Shown here one piece after another: positions 8,147-17,640 of a stretch of 20,000 nt of DNA. Every line of letters starts with the position of its first letter. Within the stretch, counting starts at the first letter, position 1. This DNA is from Prorocentrum cordatum (lineage: Eukaryota > Sar > Dinophyceae > Prorocentrales > Prorocentraceae), in NCBI GenBank assembly GCA_963575745.1, contig CAUYUJ010020157.1:133368-153367 (forward strand). The letters run 5' to 3'. Both the position numbers and the translations under genes were made by a program. Under the pieces are notes generated by a model. The model did no database searches. It saw only the letters and a list, made by a program, of their open reading frames with translations, and had not been told where the DNA came from.

Positions 8147-8172
8147 GCCCGGGTGCGGACGAGGTCTATACG
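8131..8172 (+). pseudogene. Degenerate copy of the EFTUD2 exon at 7550-7618
   Basis: In the right frame this reads HRLKYCPGADEVYT, against HEDKKYYPDAEEVYP in the real exon. One codon is missing, and 8 of the 11 positions from KY to T/P are identical. The DNA also aligns: GAAGTACT-CCCGG--GCGGA-GAGGTCTA is shared apart from the dashed bases. It lies about 550 bases downstream, on the same strand, and behind a CT-rich stretch as the real exon does. An in-frame TGA at 8128 precedes it and the only nearby acceptor-like AG is GAAG|T, so it looks like a dead duplicate exon. An alternative exon is possible but less likely. The match is short; chance similarity is not fully excluded. Confidence 0.65.
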
Positions 8173-8570
8173 AGGGCCCTCCTTCGGGCGGGCTTTAATC
8201 CCAGACCCCCTCGCGTTGTGAAAAAAACATGACGGGAGGTCTTTCGCTGTTTTCGGCCTCCAGGAGCCTTCGCCGGCCTCGGGACTGTCAAAAAACGACT
8301 CGGGATGAGAAACCAGTCCTGGGGGAGGGATCCAGACCTTTGGGAGTCGATGTTGTAAACAAAAAGTCACGACGTCGGGGGTTTGAGATGGGGGGTGGCC
8401 TACATGGGAGGGGGGAGGGGGGAGAGAGCCCTCGAAGGGGTCCTTCAATGCCCCTTTTGGGCCCCTGCTGACACCAAAAGGGGCCCCACAGGGCCCCTTT
8501 GGGGCCCTTGTCTTCACCCCCTATGTAGGTCACCCACCATTACCACCCGCCCTTCGCCCCGCTCCTCCTT
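8147..8570. other. Intron 1 segment with G-runs and an 11-bp hairpin
   Basis: Apart from the end of the exon relic (to about 8172) there is no gene. G-runs at about 8376-8422, including GGGAGGGGGGAGGGGGG at 8406-8422, could form a G-quadruplex on the + strand. A perfect hairpin pairs GCCCCTTTTGG (8450-8460) with CCAAAAGGGGC (8474-8484). Further GGGGCCCC blocks follow to about 8510. Confidence 0.6.
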
Positions 8571-8634
8571 GCCCTCCTGTCTTGTCTTGTCTCTTCTCCT
8601 CCTCACTCCTTCTTCTGACACCGACTGAAGCACT
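8571..8634 (+). repeat. 64-bp direct repeat, copy 2
   Basis: This is the second copy of 8083-8146, offset by 488 bases. It keeps the CT tract and the CACCGACTGAAG end, but what follows (CACTAGG) no longer resembles the EFTUD2 exon and stops at once. This copy therefore carries only the upstream part of the duplicated unit. Confidence 0.9.
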
Positions 8635-9096
8635 AGGCTGCACTGGCGACGCATGCATAACGAGAGAAGAGAGCAGATCAAGAGAGAGAGAGAGAGTGAG
8701 AGAGAGAGAGACAGGCATAGACAAAGAGTCAACAGAAGGCGACCTGACTTCACCCGAGGCTACTGGAATGTGGACTAGAGGAACATGGAACGACCCCAAC
8801 TTCTCGTCAACCTCAGGCCATTCCTCAATTCACGAGAGGTGATTGATAGTTAGCATGAGGGACTGGGCCAAAACATTAGGCATACGAGATGGGTGCTTCT
8901 TAGCAGCCGACGTCTTAAACTCACCAGACGCATGCACCCACGAGCTGCAAAGAGTGGGAGCTGCATGAGCATCTTCCTCGGCCAGGCATTGCTCGAATGA
9001 AGTCGAGGAGCCCCGGGTCACTGATACCCAACAAAGTGGTGGGCCTCCGAGATGGGGCCCCACAGCAACGTTGGTCAGGGCTCACACAGGCCATGG
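8635..9096. other. Intron 1 segment with a (GA)n stretch, otherwise unrecognised
   Basis: A purine GA repeat runs at about 8680-8711, the reverse of the strand bias of the CT tracts elsewhere. The rest (8712-9096) is unique-looking, less G+C-rich sequence without a convincing frame or repeat. Confidence 0.5.
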
Positions 9097-9540
9097 TCCT
9101 CCTCCCTCCTCCTCCTCCTCCTCATCCGTTATCCCTCCTCCTCCTCCTCCTCCTCCTCCGTTTTCCTTCCTCCTCCTCTGTCTCATCTTGAGGATCGAGG
9201 TTTTGGCTGCGTTGGGCGTTGGGCCTCTGGGGACCACCTCTTCTTCCTCCTCCTCCTCCTCCTCCTCCTCCTCCTCCTCCCATTCCTCCTCCTCCTCCTC
9301 CTCCTCCTCCTCCTCCTCCTCCTCCTCCTCTCTCCTTCTCTCTGGCTTCCGGCCCCTCCTCCTCTTCTTCTATCGAAGATCTCTGAGTCGATGGATATCT
9401 ATGTTTGTGAGGCCGCCTGGAGGCCTCAACAGACTTAATTCAGGAGTCCTCCAGGAACCTCCTCCTCCTCCTCCTCCTCCTCCTCCTCCTCCTCCTCCTC
9501 CTCCTCCTCCTCCTCCCCATCCTTCTCCCATTCCTCCTGT
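9097..9540. repeat. Three (CCT)n tracts with short unique spacers
   Basis: CCT-rich tracts lie at about 9097-9178, 9239-9335 and 9457-9515, all pyrimidine on the + strand. The spacer at 9188-9206 (TTGAGGATCGAGGTTTTGG) recurs with one mismatch at 18864-18882, also beside a CCT tract. A second spacer (9370-9456) is unrecognised. Confidence 0.9.
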
Positions 9541-9711
9541 TTTCTTCTCACATCCAACATGTGGTTCTTGCCCCCACATCCTAAGTGGGATTCTTGTTTT
9601 CTTTGAACCCCCCGCGCAGTCTTTACACACCCTTCTTTCATCCTCTTCTGATGTCGCACTCACCACGATCACCATCACAACCAGCATCACTATCACCATC
9701 GCACAACCACC
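9541..9711. other. Unique spacer between microsatellites
   Basis: Unrecognised sequence that shades into an ACC/ATC-rich lead-in (from about 9660) to the ATC microsatellite. Nothing gene-like is seen. Confidence 0.5.
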
Positions 9712-9714
9712 ACA

Positions 9715-9792
<78 letters not shown>

Positions 9793-9819
9793 TTCTTCAT
9801 CATCATCATCATCGTCATC

Positions 9820-9862
<43 letters not shown>

Positions 9863-10070
9863 CCACTATCACCATCATCATCATCGTCATATCGTCATCA
9901 GCATCATCATCACCTTCGTCGTTATCATCACCATTTCTACGACCACCGCATCATGGTCGTCGACCATCGGTCGTCATCATGGCCACCACCGTCATCATCA
10001 CCCTCATCCCCATCATCGGCATCACCATTACCACCAACATCACCATCATCGTGGTTATCACCATGAGTAT
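9712..10070. repeat. (ATC)n microsatellite, pure then degenerate
   Basis: Near-perfect CAT/ATC triplets fill about 9715-9893, with scattered CTT, CGT and CCA variants. A decayed tail of ATC, ACC and GTC triplets runs on to about 10070. The decay rises downstream, which suggests expansion at the left end. Poly-His, Ser or Met frames here are artefacts. Confidence 0.95.
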
Positions 10071-10422
10071 TGCGCACACTTATTGAATCACTCACACGCA
10101 TCATCTTGAGGAGGTCCCGAGCGGGAGCCTCATTCGCCAATACATTGCGAGTGAGTCTCAGGCGGCAGTCCCTTCCTTGCCGGGCCCGCAGCTCACAGAT
10201 CCGAGCGGACCATCGGAATCTTTTTATCTGTCGTCAGTTTGGGCCTCCTCAAGCCTGCGTGTGGGGGAAGCCTCATGCAGGAACCTCGTCAGCGAGTGAT
10301 TTGCGAGAGTCTCAGGCGGGGGGGGGGCATATGGGGCCCGCGACTCATGTTATCAATCCGAGCGGGTCACCAGCATGGTTTAGAAGTCGCCACTTCTTGG
10401 CCGTTTTAAGCTTAAGTGTGGA

Positions 10423-10453
10423 GGGAGCTTCAAGCGGCCCGCTTGAAGCTCCC
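10423..10453. repeat. Perfect 31-bp palindrome
   Basis: GGGAGCTTCAAGCGG is followed by one base and then its exact reverse complement. It lies inside the satellite array and is followed directly by further copies of the GCTTGAAGC core. Confidence 0.95.
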
Positions 10454-10470
10454 TTGAAGCTTCCGCTTGA

Positions 10471-10502
10471 AGCGGGAGGCTCCCGCTTGAAGCGGGAGCC
10501 TC
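10471..10502. repeat. Overlapping perfect palindromes (17 and 27 bp)
   Basis: AGCGGGAG-G-CTCCCGCT spans 10471-10487, and GAGGCTCCCGCTT-G-AAGCGGGAGCCTC spans 10476-10502. The two dyads share bases, so they are alternative hairpins. With 10423-10453 they make an 80-base foldback cluster. Confidence 0.95.
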
Positions 10503-11670
10503 GTCTGTGAGTGATTCGCGAGGCAGTGTCAGGCGGGAGCCCCACCACAGATGGGTCCCGCACCTCATGTCAGCAAATTGCAAGTCTTGGCCTCCCCCCC
10601 GCTTGAGGATCAAGGAAGTCTCCGGCGCGAGCCCCCTCGCCATGGGGCGCGCAGCGCATGTCAGCAATCCGAATGGGCCAGCGGGATTCGGTAGCCGTCG
10701 CCACTTTTGGCACCCTCGAGCTTGAGTGTGGAGGTACAGTCAACGCGCCTAGTAAGGACGCGCGCCTTCCTCTAGGGTACCCCTGTGTCCTTGCCTCAGA
10801 GGCTCGTCCTTGCCACTATCACTGGTCGCCCGCCGCCCCCAAAAAATCCCAACTTCGGCCTCCAAGGGTCTTGCGTCCTTACCTCGCGTCCTTACTATAC
10901 TTCTTGGCTGTAGGTCTCGGGCGGGAGCTCTGTCCGCGAGCGATTTTTGCGAGGAGGTCTCGGGCGGGGGAGGCCCGATGGGGCCCGCAGCTCATGTTAC
11001 TCAGGAGGGGAAAGAACACACACACAGACACAATGAATCGTCGATTCCCCAGAAAATATGGGAAATATGGGAAGTGGGGGGGAAGACGAAAACCCAGAAA
11101 ATATCAGAAAATATTTGGAATCCATTTACTTGTGTGTATGTATTTGTGTGTCCCAGGGCCCCTTCAGTTATGGCTGTCGCCACGTTTGGCCTTTCCAAGC
11201 CGGAGCGTGGAGGGAGTTTCAGGCGGGAGCCTCGTCTGCGAGTCAGTTTCGAGGAAGCGTCAGGCGGGGGCTCCGTCACAGAGGGGCCCTGCAGCTCATG
11301 TTAGCAGTTCGCAAGTCTTGGCTTCTTTCAAGCTTCAGTAGGGATGAGGTCTCAGGCAGGAGCCTCGCCTCCTGAGTGAATCGCGGGGAAATTCTAGGCG
11401 AGAGCTCCCTCCCTGTGGGGCCCGCAAGCCGACTCATGTTATCCATCCGCGCTGGCCATCAGGATCTCTTGTAGTTTGGATGCCGTCCGTGCCCGTATTG
11501 CGGCACGGGAGGCGGCGAGCAGGTCGCGCTGAGCGGCTGACCCGTCGTACGGGTCGGACAGCAGTGCCCCCCCAAAAAGTTCTGGATCTTAGAACCGTCG
11601 CCGCATCTGGTCCTTTCGAGCTTGAGTCTGGAGTAGGTCTCAGGCGGGAGGTTCGTCTGTGAGCGAATGG

Positions 11671-12382
11671 CGAAACACAAACAAATCAGGAGGGGGGGAC
11701 TATGGGGCCCCCGCAGCTCATGTTAGCAATTCGGAGTTATTGGCCCTTTTCAAGCTTGACTATGGAGGAGGTCTCAGGTGGGAGCCTCGTCTGAGATTGA
11801 TGTGCGCGAAACACAAACAAATCAGGAGGGGGGGACTATGGGGCCCCCGCAGCTCATGTTAGCAATTCGGAGTTATTGGCCCTTTTCAAGCTTGACTATG
11901 GAGGAGGTCTCAGGTGGGAGCCTCGTCTGAGATTGATGTGCGAGGAAGTTTCAGACGAGAGCTTCCTCCCTCTGGGGCCCGCAACTCCCGTCATGAGCGG
12001 GCCATCCGGATCTTGTAACCGTCGCCGCATTTGGTCTATTCGAGCTTGAGTGCGGAGGGAGTCTCAGGCGGGAGACTCGTTTGTGAGCGAATTGCGAAAC
12101 ACAAACAAATCAGGAGGGGGGGACTATGGGGCCCCCGCAGCTCATGTTAGCAATTCGGAGTTATTGGCCCTTTTCAAGCTTGACTATGGAGGAGGTCTCA
12201 GGTGGGAGCCTCGTCTGAGATTGATGTGCGAGGAAGTTTCAGACGAGAGCTTCCTCCCTCTGGGGCCCGCAACTCCCGTCATGAGCGGGCCATCCGGATC
12301 TTGTAACCGTCGCCGCATTTGGTCTATTCGAGCTTGAGTGCGGAGGGAGTCTCAGGCGGGAGACTCGTTTGTGAGCGAATTG
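11671..12382 (+). repeat. Recent tandem duplications (136-bp and 288-bp units)
   Basis: A 136-bp segment starting CGAAACACAAACAAATCAGG is present at 11671-11806, 11807-11942 and 12095-12230. The larger unit 11807-12094 is repeated at 12095-12382. By eye the copies are identical, unlike the diverged satellite around them. The CGAAACACAAACAAATCAGG start is absent from other satellite units, so it marks one variant that was amplified. Confidence 0.92.
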
Positions 12383-12779
12383 CGAGGAAGTCTCAGGCGA
12401 GAGTTCCATCCCTGTGCGGCCCGCAACTCATATTAGTAATCGGAGACCTGTAGCAGTCGCCACTTCTGATTTCTTTGAGCTTGAGTATGGAGGAACTTTT
12501 AAGGTGGGAGCTTCGCTTGTTAGCAAATTGCGGGGAAGTCTCAGGCGGGGGGGGGCTCCCTATGGGGCCCGCACCTCATGTTATCAATCCGATCAGGTCA
12601 TCCGAATTTATATGTGTCGCCACTTTTGGCCTTTTCAATGGAGGGAGTTTCAGGCGGGAGCCTCGTCTGTGAGTGTATTGCGAGGAGGTCTCAGGAGGGA
12701 ACCCTCCCTATGGGGCCTGGAGCTCATGTTAGTAGTCCGACCGGGCCATCGGGACCCTGTAGCTGTCGTTTGTTTTGGC

Positions 12780-13592
12780 CTCCTGAGGTTTCAATGCGGA
12801 GGAAGTCCCAAGCAGGAGCTTCTTTCGACTGAACGGCGAACAAGTTTCGAGCGAGAACGGAGCTGCTCTTCTGTGAAAGAATCGCGAGGAAGTTTTGAGC
12901 TGGAATTCCACCCCATGGGGTTTTGACAGGCACAGTTGTGATGCCCACGTTCCACATATGTTTAGGTGGCGGACAGCAAATGCCGAGGGGCTGCGAAACA
13001 AAGAAATATATGTCGCAGCATTGAAACGGCAGGCGACATGCCACAGGGAACCGAAGATGTTGACGACGACGGCGAGGCCGAAACGCGGGCGAGGAGATCG
13101 GTCATGTTCAAACCTGCGAGCGGGAGCTCACGTGCGAGTGTTCGGGGCCGCACGCCGTGCGCCGCTCGGGGTTTACCCTGACGCACGCGTCCTATTTGAA
13201 GTCCGCGCTGTCGCAGGGTCAGACGCTGCGCAGGGGCGGTTTCCATTCACTGTTCCAGGGATGAGGACGCTGGTCGCACAGGCATGTCAGGCGAACAGTG
13301 GTGGCTGCACCTCACTATCCCGCGCCACCCGCATGCGGGACACGCTGATCCTGCGGCCGCCCACGCGAGAGTTCCTGGAGCGCGGGCCGGCGGATTTCTT
13401 GCGAAGGCGCTTAGGGAGTTCGACAAGAGAGCGGAGAGTCCCAAGGCTGCGGCGGAGCAACTCGCGGCAGAGCTGGGCTTCGCGCTGCCTCCCGCCTGAG
13501 CGCGGCCGCGGGTCGCTCGAAACTTGCGTGGTTGTCCCAAACAGCTTGCTCTCGCGCCCCACCGGCTCGCTGGGTTGCCCCGGCGGCTTCGC
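12780..13592 (+). repeat. Large diverged inverted repeat, left arm
   Basis: This arm matches the reverse complement of about 15255-16215. Shared landmarks in order: GAGCTGG-like satellite edge, GATGCCCACGTTCC, TTTAGGTGGCGG, GGAACCGAA, CGGGGCCGCACG, CGCAGGGTCAGACGCTGCGC, GTGGTGGCTGCACC, CTGATCCTGCGGCCGCCCAC and GGCAGAGCTGGGCTTCGCG. Similarity is broken by indels. The two arms share peptide traces (EQWWLH, HADPAAAHA, AAEQLAAEL-like), which may be a decayed coding segment, but I recognise no family and each arm is frameshifted. A dispersed repeat or a decayed duplicated gene are both possible. Confidence 0.75.
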
Positions 13593-15254
13593 GATTTGGC
13601 CATCGGAAAACGCGCCCGTGCCGGCTGTGGCGGCAACGGCGCGGAGGAACATCGATTTGCAAGAGGGGCAGGGGAGGGGATTGATGTTGGAGGAAGGGAA
13701 GATGGTTTCCGCCAGGGCGAGAAGGAAAAGGGCGATGAGGAACCGGGAAGAGCGTCTGCATTCGCAAGGGCGACGACGAGGTTTACTTTATACTCCAATG
13801 GCAAATCCTCATGCGGAGTCTTACCATCGTAGTAAATTTTGCCATCGGAGGCCTTCGCTCACAGGAATGTTGCCGAAACGCATCGTGCGCAACCGTTGCA
13901 AATTGTCGTAACCGTTCGGGCCCAACGATTTTCCGCTTATTGAACATATTTTCTATACACACCGGAAGTGTTGTTGCGACGAGCCTGTCAGCATGACAAA
14001 AGCCAGCGCGGGAACCACGCGAAATCGGGCGCTCGCAGGGGCACCGTGGGGTTAACCCCAAAATGTGAATTTGTCCTTAGTAGACAAGTGAACATACATG
14101 CGCGCAAAAAGAGTTCGACAACAGTGTGTGATGCTGAACTCTTTGAGGAATTGTGATGGATGGAAGGGATTGGCCGGTTCGTCTGGCACTTGATCTGGCA
14201 ATGGGCGCATTAAAAACGCAAGCGTCGTAAAGAGACTGGGGGGACTTTGTTTATTCACATGTGCGGCTCAGCCACTGGGCGTTTGCAACACACCGAGGTC
14301 AGAACAGAACTATCGCATGTTGTTGGTCTGGTTAATGTTGAACACGTCTGGCTGTTGATGGGATCAGACAAGCAGACACAACTGGCGCACACAACATGCA
14401 ACCATAGTGTACAACTAATGAGTCATGCGAAACGAAGCTGATTCGCCTGAACTCAAGATGAAACCTTTGGGAAGTAAGTAAATGCGAGGCAACATGCCAC
14501 CCCATGTCGCATACCATGGTGGGTCGTCGCGTGCCGCTGGGCAGTACATACAGTGTCTCATACATTTGGCAGGTGTGGGCTGCGAGGCCAAAAGCAAGCC
14601 CGTTGTGCCGACGGGTGCGGTGCTAATGTTTTCGATGTTTTGCATCTAGGAGGCCAGTCGAATTTGATTCATATTCTCGCGGGTTTGGCAGATCAGGCGT
14701 CGAGTCGTACATGCTCGAACGCAAAAGCGGCGATTCGGCTTTCTTTCGGGCCTGAGGTTACAACATTGGGAACTGCGGCTCTGCATGCAGCGTGCGCTCC
14801 TGAGTTTTAGAAAAGGGGGTTGCGGCTTCACCTACCCAACTGGCAAGGGATGGGCGCAAGCCGGTTCCGAGTCATGGGAGGGGGAGGAGAGGGAAAAGGA
14901 AATGGGAAAACAAAAAAGAGGAGGTGGGAAAGGTCGAGGAGGGGAGGCGATACTGGGCTATCGTGGCCGTCCTGGGGACGTCAGGGAACCAATTTCGAGG
15001 CTCTCTTGACCCATCGTCGCTGTCTAGGATGCCACGTTGAAGCCGTCTGGGCCGAAGGCCTCCAAGAGGGAACAATTCGTGGGTTTCCATAAATGTTTGT
15101 TGAATTTCCGTTCCAACGCAAAGTTGGGCAGAGTAACGAGTGGATCGGTTGTATGGCTGTGGCGTTTCTTCTTCCTTCTCCAGTTCCCCAGCCAAAAATA
15201 TGCCGACGGTGGGATCCCACATGATAGCCTCGCAAAGTGCAGCCCCTCGGGCCA
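13593..15254. other. Spacer between the inverted-repeat arms, no gene recognised
   Basis: About 1660 bases of less G+C-rich, mostly unique sequence. A 9-bp stem (AAAGAGTTC at 14108-14116, GAACTCTTT at 14136-14144) is the clearest structure. A purine-rich stretch lies at about 14875-14945. Several frames of 60-140 codons are open on both strands, but they overlap one another and none resembles a known family. Confidence 0.5.
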
Positions 15255-16215
15255 GGCCGATGGGACAACCTCGCGAGCCGCTGGGGCGCGTGAGCAAGCC
15301 GTTGGGGCAACCCCGCGGGTCTCGAGCTGGTCGCGGCCGCGCTCAGGCGGGAGGCAACGCGAAGCGCAGCTCTGCCGCGAGTTGCTCCGCCTCGGCCTTG
15401 GAGCTTCCCGCTCTCTCGTCGAACGTCTCGAGCGCCGTCCGCAGGGAAACCGGCGGCCCACGTTCCAGGAACTCTTCGCGTGGGCGGCCGCAGGATCAGC
15501 ATGCTCCGGATGAGCGTGGCGCGGGGCAGTGTGGTGCAGCCACCATTGTTCGTCCGACGTGCCCGTGCGACCTTCCCCGCGGAGTTCCTTGAAGATCACG
15601 GACGGAACTCCGCGCGGGTTTATTCGAGTTTTTGTCAAGTCGGGCATGTCCCTCCGCAGGAGGTATATTCCAAACTAGTCAAACATAGTTTTGCGACGAT
15701 TCTTTTTTTTCCCACAAAAATGTTTTGACATTTTTTGATTTTTCGTCCAAAGGCACGGTGACGCCCCAGCGCAGCGTCTGACCCTGCGGCAGCGTGGGAT
15801 TCCGGCAGGGCTCGTGCGTCAAGGTACACCCCGACCGGCGCACGACGTGCGGCCCCGAAGTTTGCCGCGTTGGCTCCTGCTCGCTGAGCCTGCACATAAG
15901 AAAGTTTTTCGCCCGTGCCTCGGCTGCGCCGTCGTTTTCAGCGTTTTCGGTTCCTTATGTCAAGTTGCCTGCCACTTCAGTTATGCAACATGCTCTTCGC
16001 GGCCCGTCGGCCTTTGCTTCCCGCCACCTAGACTTTTTTTGTTCGAAACGTGGGCGTCAAAACCGTGCCCGTCATACCCTATGCGGAGGTACCCCCGCTC
16101 AGAGTTTACGCTTCCACGGATTAGCCGCGGGGCCCCTGTTCGGCACGCCCGCGCAATTCAGTCACAGACGAAGCTCCCGCTCGAGACGTTCTTTACATTC
16201 AAACTTCAGGAGCCC
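15255..16215 (-). repeat. Large diverged inverted repeat, right arm
   Basis: This is the reverse-orientation partner of 12780-13592. It carries about 130 extra bases at about 15600-15745, A+T-rich at the right end and absent from the left arm. The insert's left edge coincides with a perfect 11-bp hairpin (15578-15614). The far end (about 16130-16215) has a satellite-type block related to the 10150-12800 array, as the left arm also has at its outer edge. Confidence 0.75.
15578..15614. repeat. Perfect 11-bp stem hairpin
   Basis: CGCGGAGTTCC (15578-15588) pairs with GGAACTCCGCG (15604-15614) over a 15-base loop. Confidence 0.9.
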
Positions 16216-16240
16216 CAGAATTATTACAATTACAATTACA

Positions 16241-16347
16241 GCCCTTGAGGGCCAAAGAGGATTGCAAAAACGAAGGATTGCAAAAACGAAGGGTTTTCTT
16301 TTGCAATCCAACGAAGGGGCCCCTTGAGGGTTTTTTGCAATCCTTCG
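16241..16347. repeat. Tandem and inverted ATTGCAAAAACGAAGG repeats
   Basis: ATTGCAAAAACGAAGG is repeated head to tail at 16261-16276 and 16277-16292. The 16-base segment CGAAGGATTGCAAAAA (16271-16286) has its exact reverse complement at 16332-16347, and TTTTGCAATCC at 16299-16309 can pair with the GGATTGCAAAA of either unit. GCCCTTGAGGGC (16241-16252) is itself a dyad and its CCCTTGAGGG core recurs at 16321-16330. The segment could fold in several competing ways. No coding role is seen. Confidence 0.9.
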
Positions 16348-17640
16348 CCCGACGGCCCAAGCAGGCCCCAAGCGGCTCCCCGGGAGGTTCCCCGAGCCTC
16401 TGACCTACGAGGGCACCCAAGCGGGCTCCAGTGCCCCCCCAATCTGTCCGCAGGGTACCCAGCGGGCCCCACTCGGCACAGGAGCCGCCCAGGACGGCCC
16501 AGGTCCCCAAGATATGATTGTACACCACGCCCTCCCCGCCCCAGTCAGAGTCTACCGCCCGGGGCCTTGTGTAGTATACAACAACCACGCCCAAGGGAGG
16601 GAATGTGATACACCAGCGCACGACCAGGACCCTCGCCCACTCGCGAGGGCTGTTGGTAAAGTATACAGATTGTTCGTCCACCAAGGACGCCCGAAACGCA
16701 TTTATATCTAAGATATATCATTTTCACAGGGGTCCAGCCCAGTGCTGGTCTGAAAAGGAGTTCAGTGCAAAGCTGGCTTGAGAGGGAGCTTAAGCCTAAA
16801 AAAAGACGCCCGAAACGCCTTCCGAATTCCAAGGAGGTCCCCGACAGGCAGCAGCTGCTGGCCTCCTATTGCTCCCTTGTCTGATGTTACGCATGCCCGC
16901 CTCGTCGGCCGTCGGACTGTTCCAGACAGCTCCCGGCGCCTCCAAGATCGCTCCCAGACGACCCCTGAAGAGCCCCAAGCTGGCTCCAAGACGCCACGGG
17001 GGAGCCCCCAGAAGGCTTCCAGGCAGCCCGATGGGGCTCAGCCCGAGCCGTGTCCCAGAAAGCAAGAACCCCCCCCAGGAGGGCCCAGACTGGGCCCAGG
17101 ATGTCCGAAGAGGGCCAGTGCTTGCCGAAGGTAGCCCCAGGGCGACCCCAACACGGCTCGAAGGGCCCCCAAGAGGTTGTTGAACAATTGGTTGGGCACG
17201 ATCTTTGGCGCGTCCCCTCGCCACTCACACGTCCCCTGGGCCACTCAGACTGCCGTTCAGTACAACAGATATCCCCAATAACCTTTTCATTGCAGGCTCC
17301 AATGCTTTCCACAATTGCATCGCCACTGCCCACAGACAGTGCCAAGGTATCCAACCACGCCAGCCCTGGACCCGAGAGCAGCCTCTTCAAAAGGTCCGCG
17401 GACTTGTCGTTATTCCTTTCATTTTTCCGCCTGCACGGGAGCATGCGGCCTGCGGGTTCAGACGTTGCTTCTTCTGCGCTCCTGGCTGTCCACGAGGAAT
17501 GGGCAGTTCACTTAAAGCCGCCAACCGGTCACGGTCGTCAAGAGTTCACGTGTCAGGCTAGACTATTCCACAGCAGCCGCATGGGAGTTGTTCGGGGTCG
17601 TCCCGTCTCATCCTCACTCTGGGCCTCCCCTTCCCCGTCC
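16348..17640. other. Intron 1 segment, G+C-rich, no gene recognised
   Basis: GGCCC/GGGCC-rich sequence with one clear hairpin: CCCTCGC (16630-16636) pairs with GCGAGGG (16643-16649). A frame on the minus strand (17444 down to about 17190) reads like an ordinary soluble protein segment (for example SADLLKRLLSGPG), but I cannot name it and it runs into repetitive peptide. A frame on the + strand across the same bases is equally open. Confidence 0.4.

Larger units (their letters stand above)
10150..12800 (+). repeat. Diverged satellite array, units of about 145 bp
   Basis: About fifteen units can be traced by the block GGGGCCCGCAGCTCATGTTA and its variants, near 10187, 10332, 10554, 10642, 10978, 11284, 11418, 11703, 11839, 11971, 12127, 12259, 12415, 12564 and 12711. 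In the regular right half the spacing is 132-156 bases. Each full unit also has a TCGCCACTTTTGGCC-like block, then CAAGCTTGAG, then GTCTCAGGCGGGAGCCTCGTCTGTGAG. Units differ by substitutions and small indels. No frame is conserved between units, so I treat it as non-coding. A related, diverged stretch occurs in reverse at about 16130-16215. Confidence 0.85.

Noticed and set aside
9585-10109. Poly-His, poly-Ser and poly-Met frames
   Set aside because: They are the ATC microsatellite read in different frames.
10690-10735. Satellite block TAGCCGTCGCCACTTTTGGC...GAG resembling the dinoflagellate spliced leader
   Set aside because: It needs a substitution and two insertions to match, and most other units match worse. 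Chance similarity in a repeat is more likely; a genome search with the exact leader would settle it.
12895-13911. 338-codon + strand frame
   Set aside because: It crosses from satellite into the inverted-repeat arm, and the better peptide traces lie in another frame.
16630-16665. Possible tRNA or terminator around the CCCTCGC/GCGAGGG stem
   Set aside because: There is one stem only, with no D or T loop consensus and no cloverleaf.
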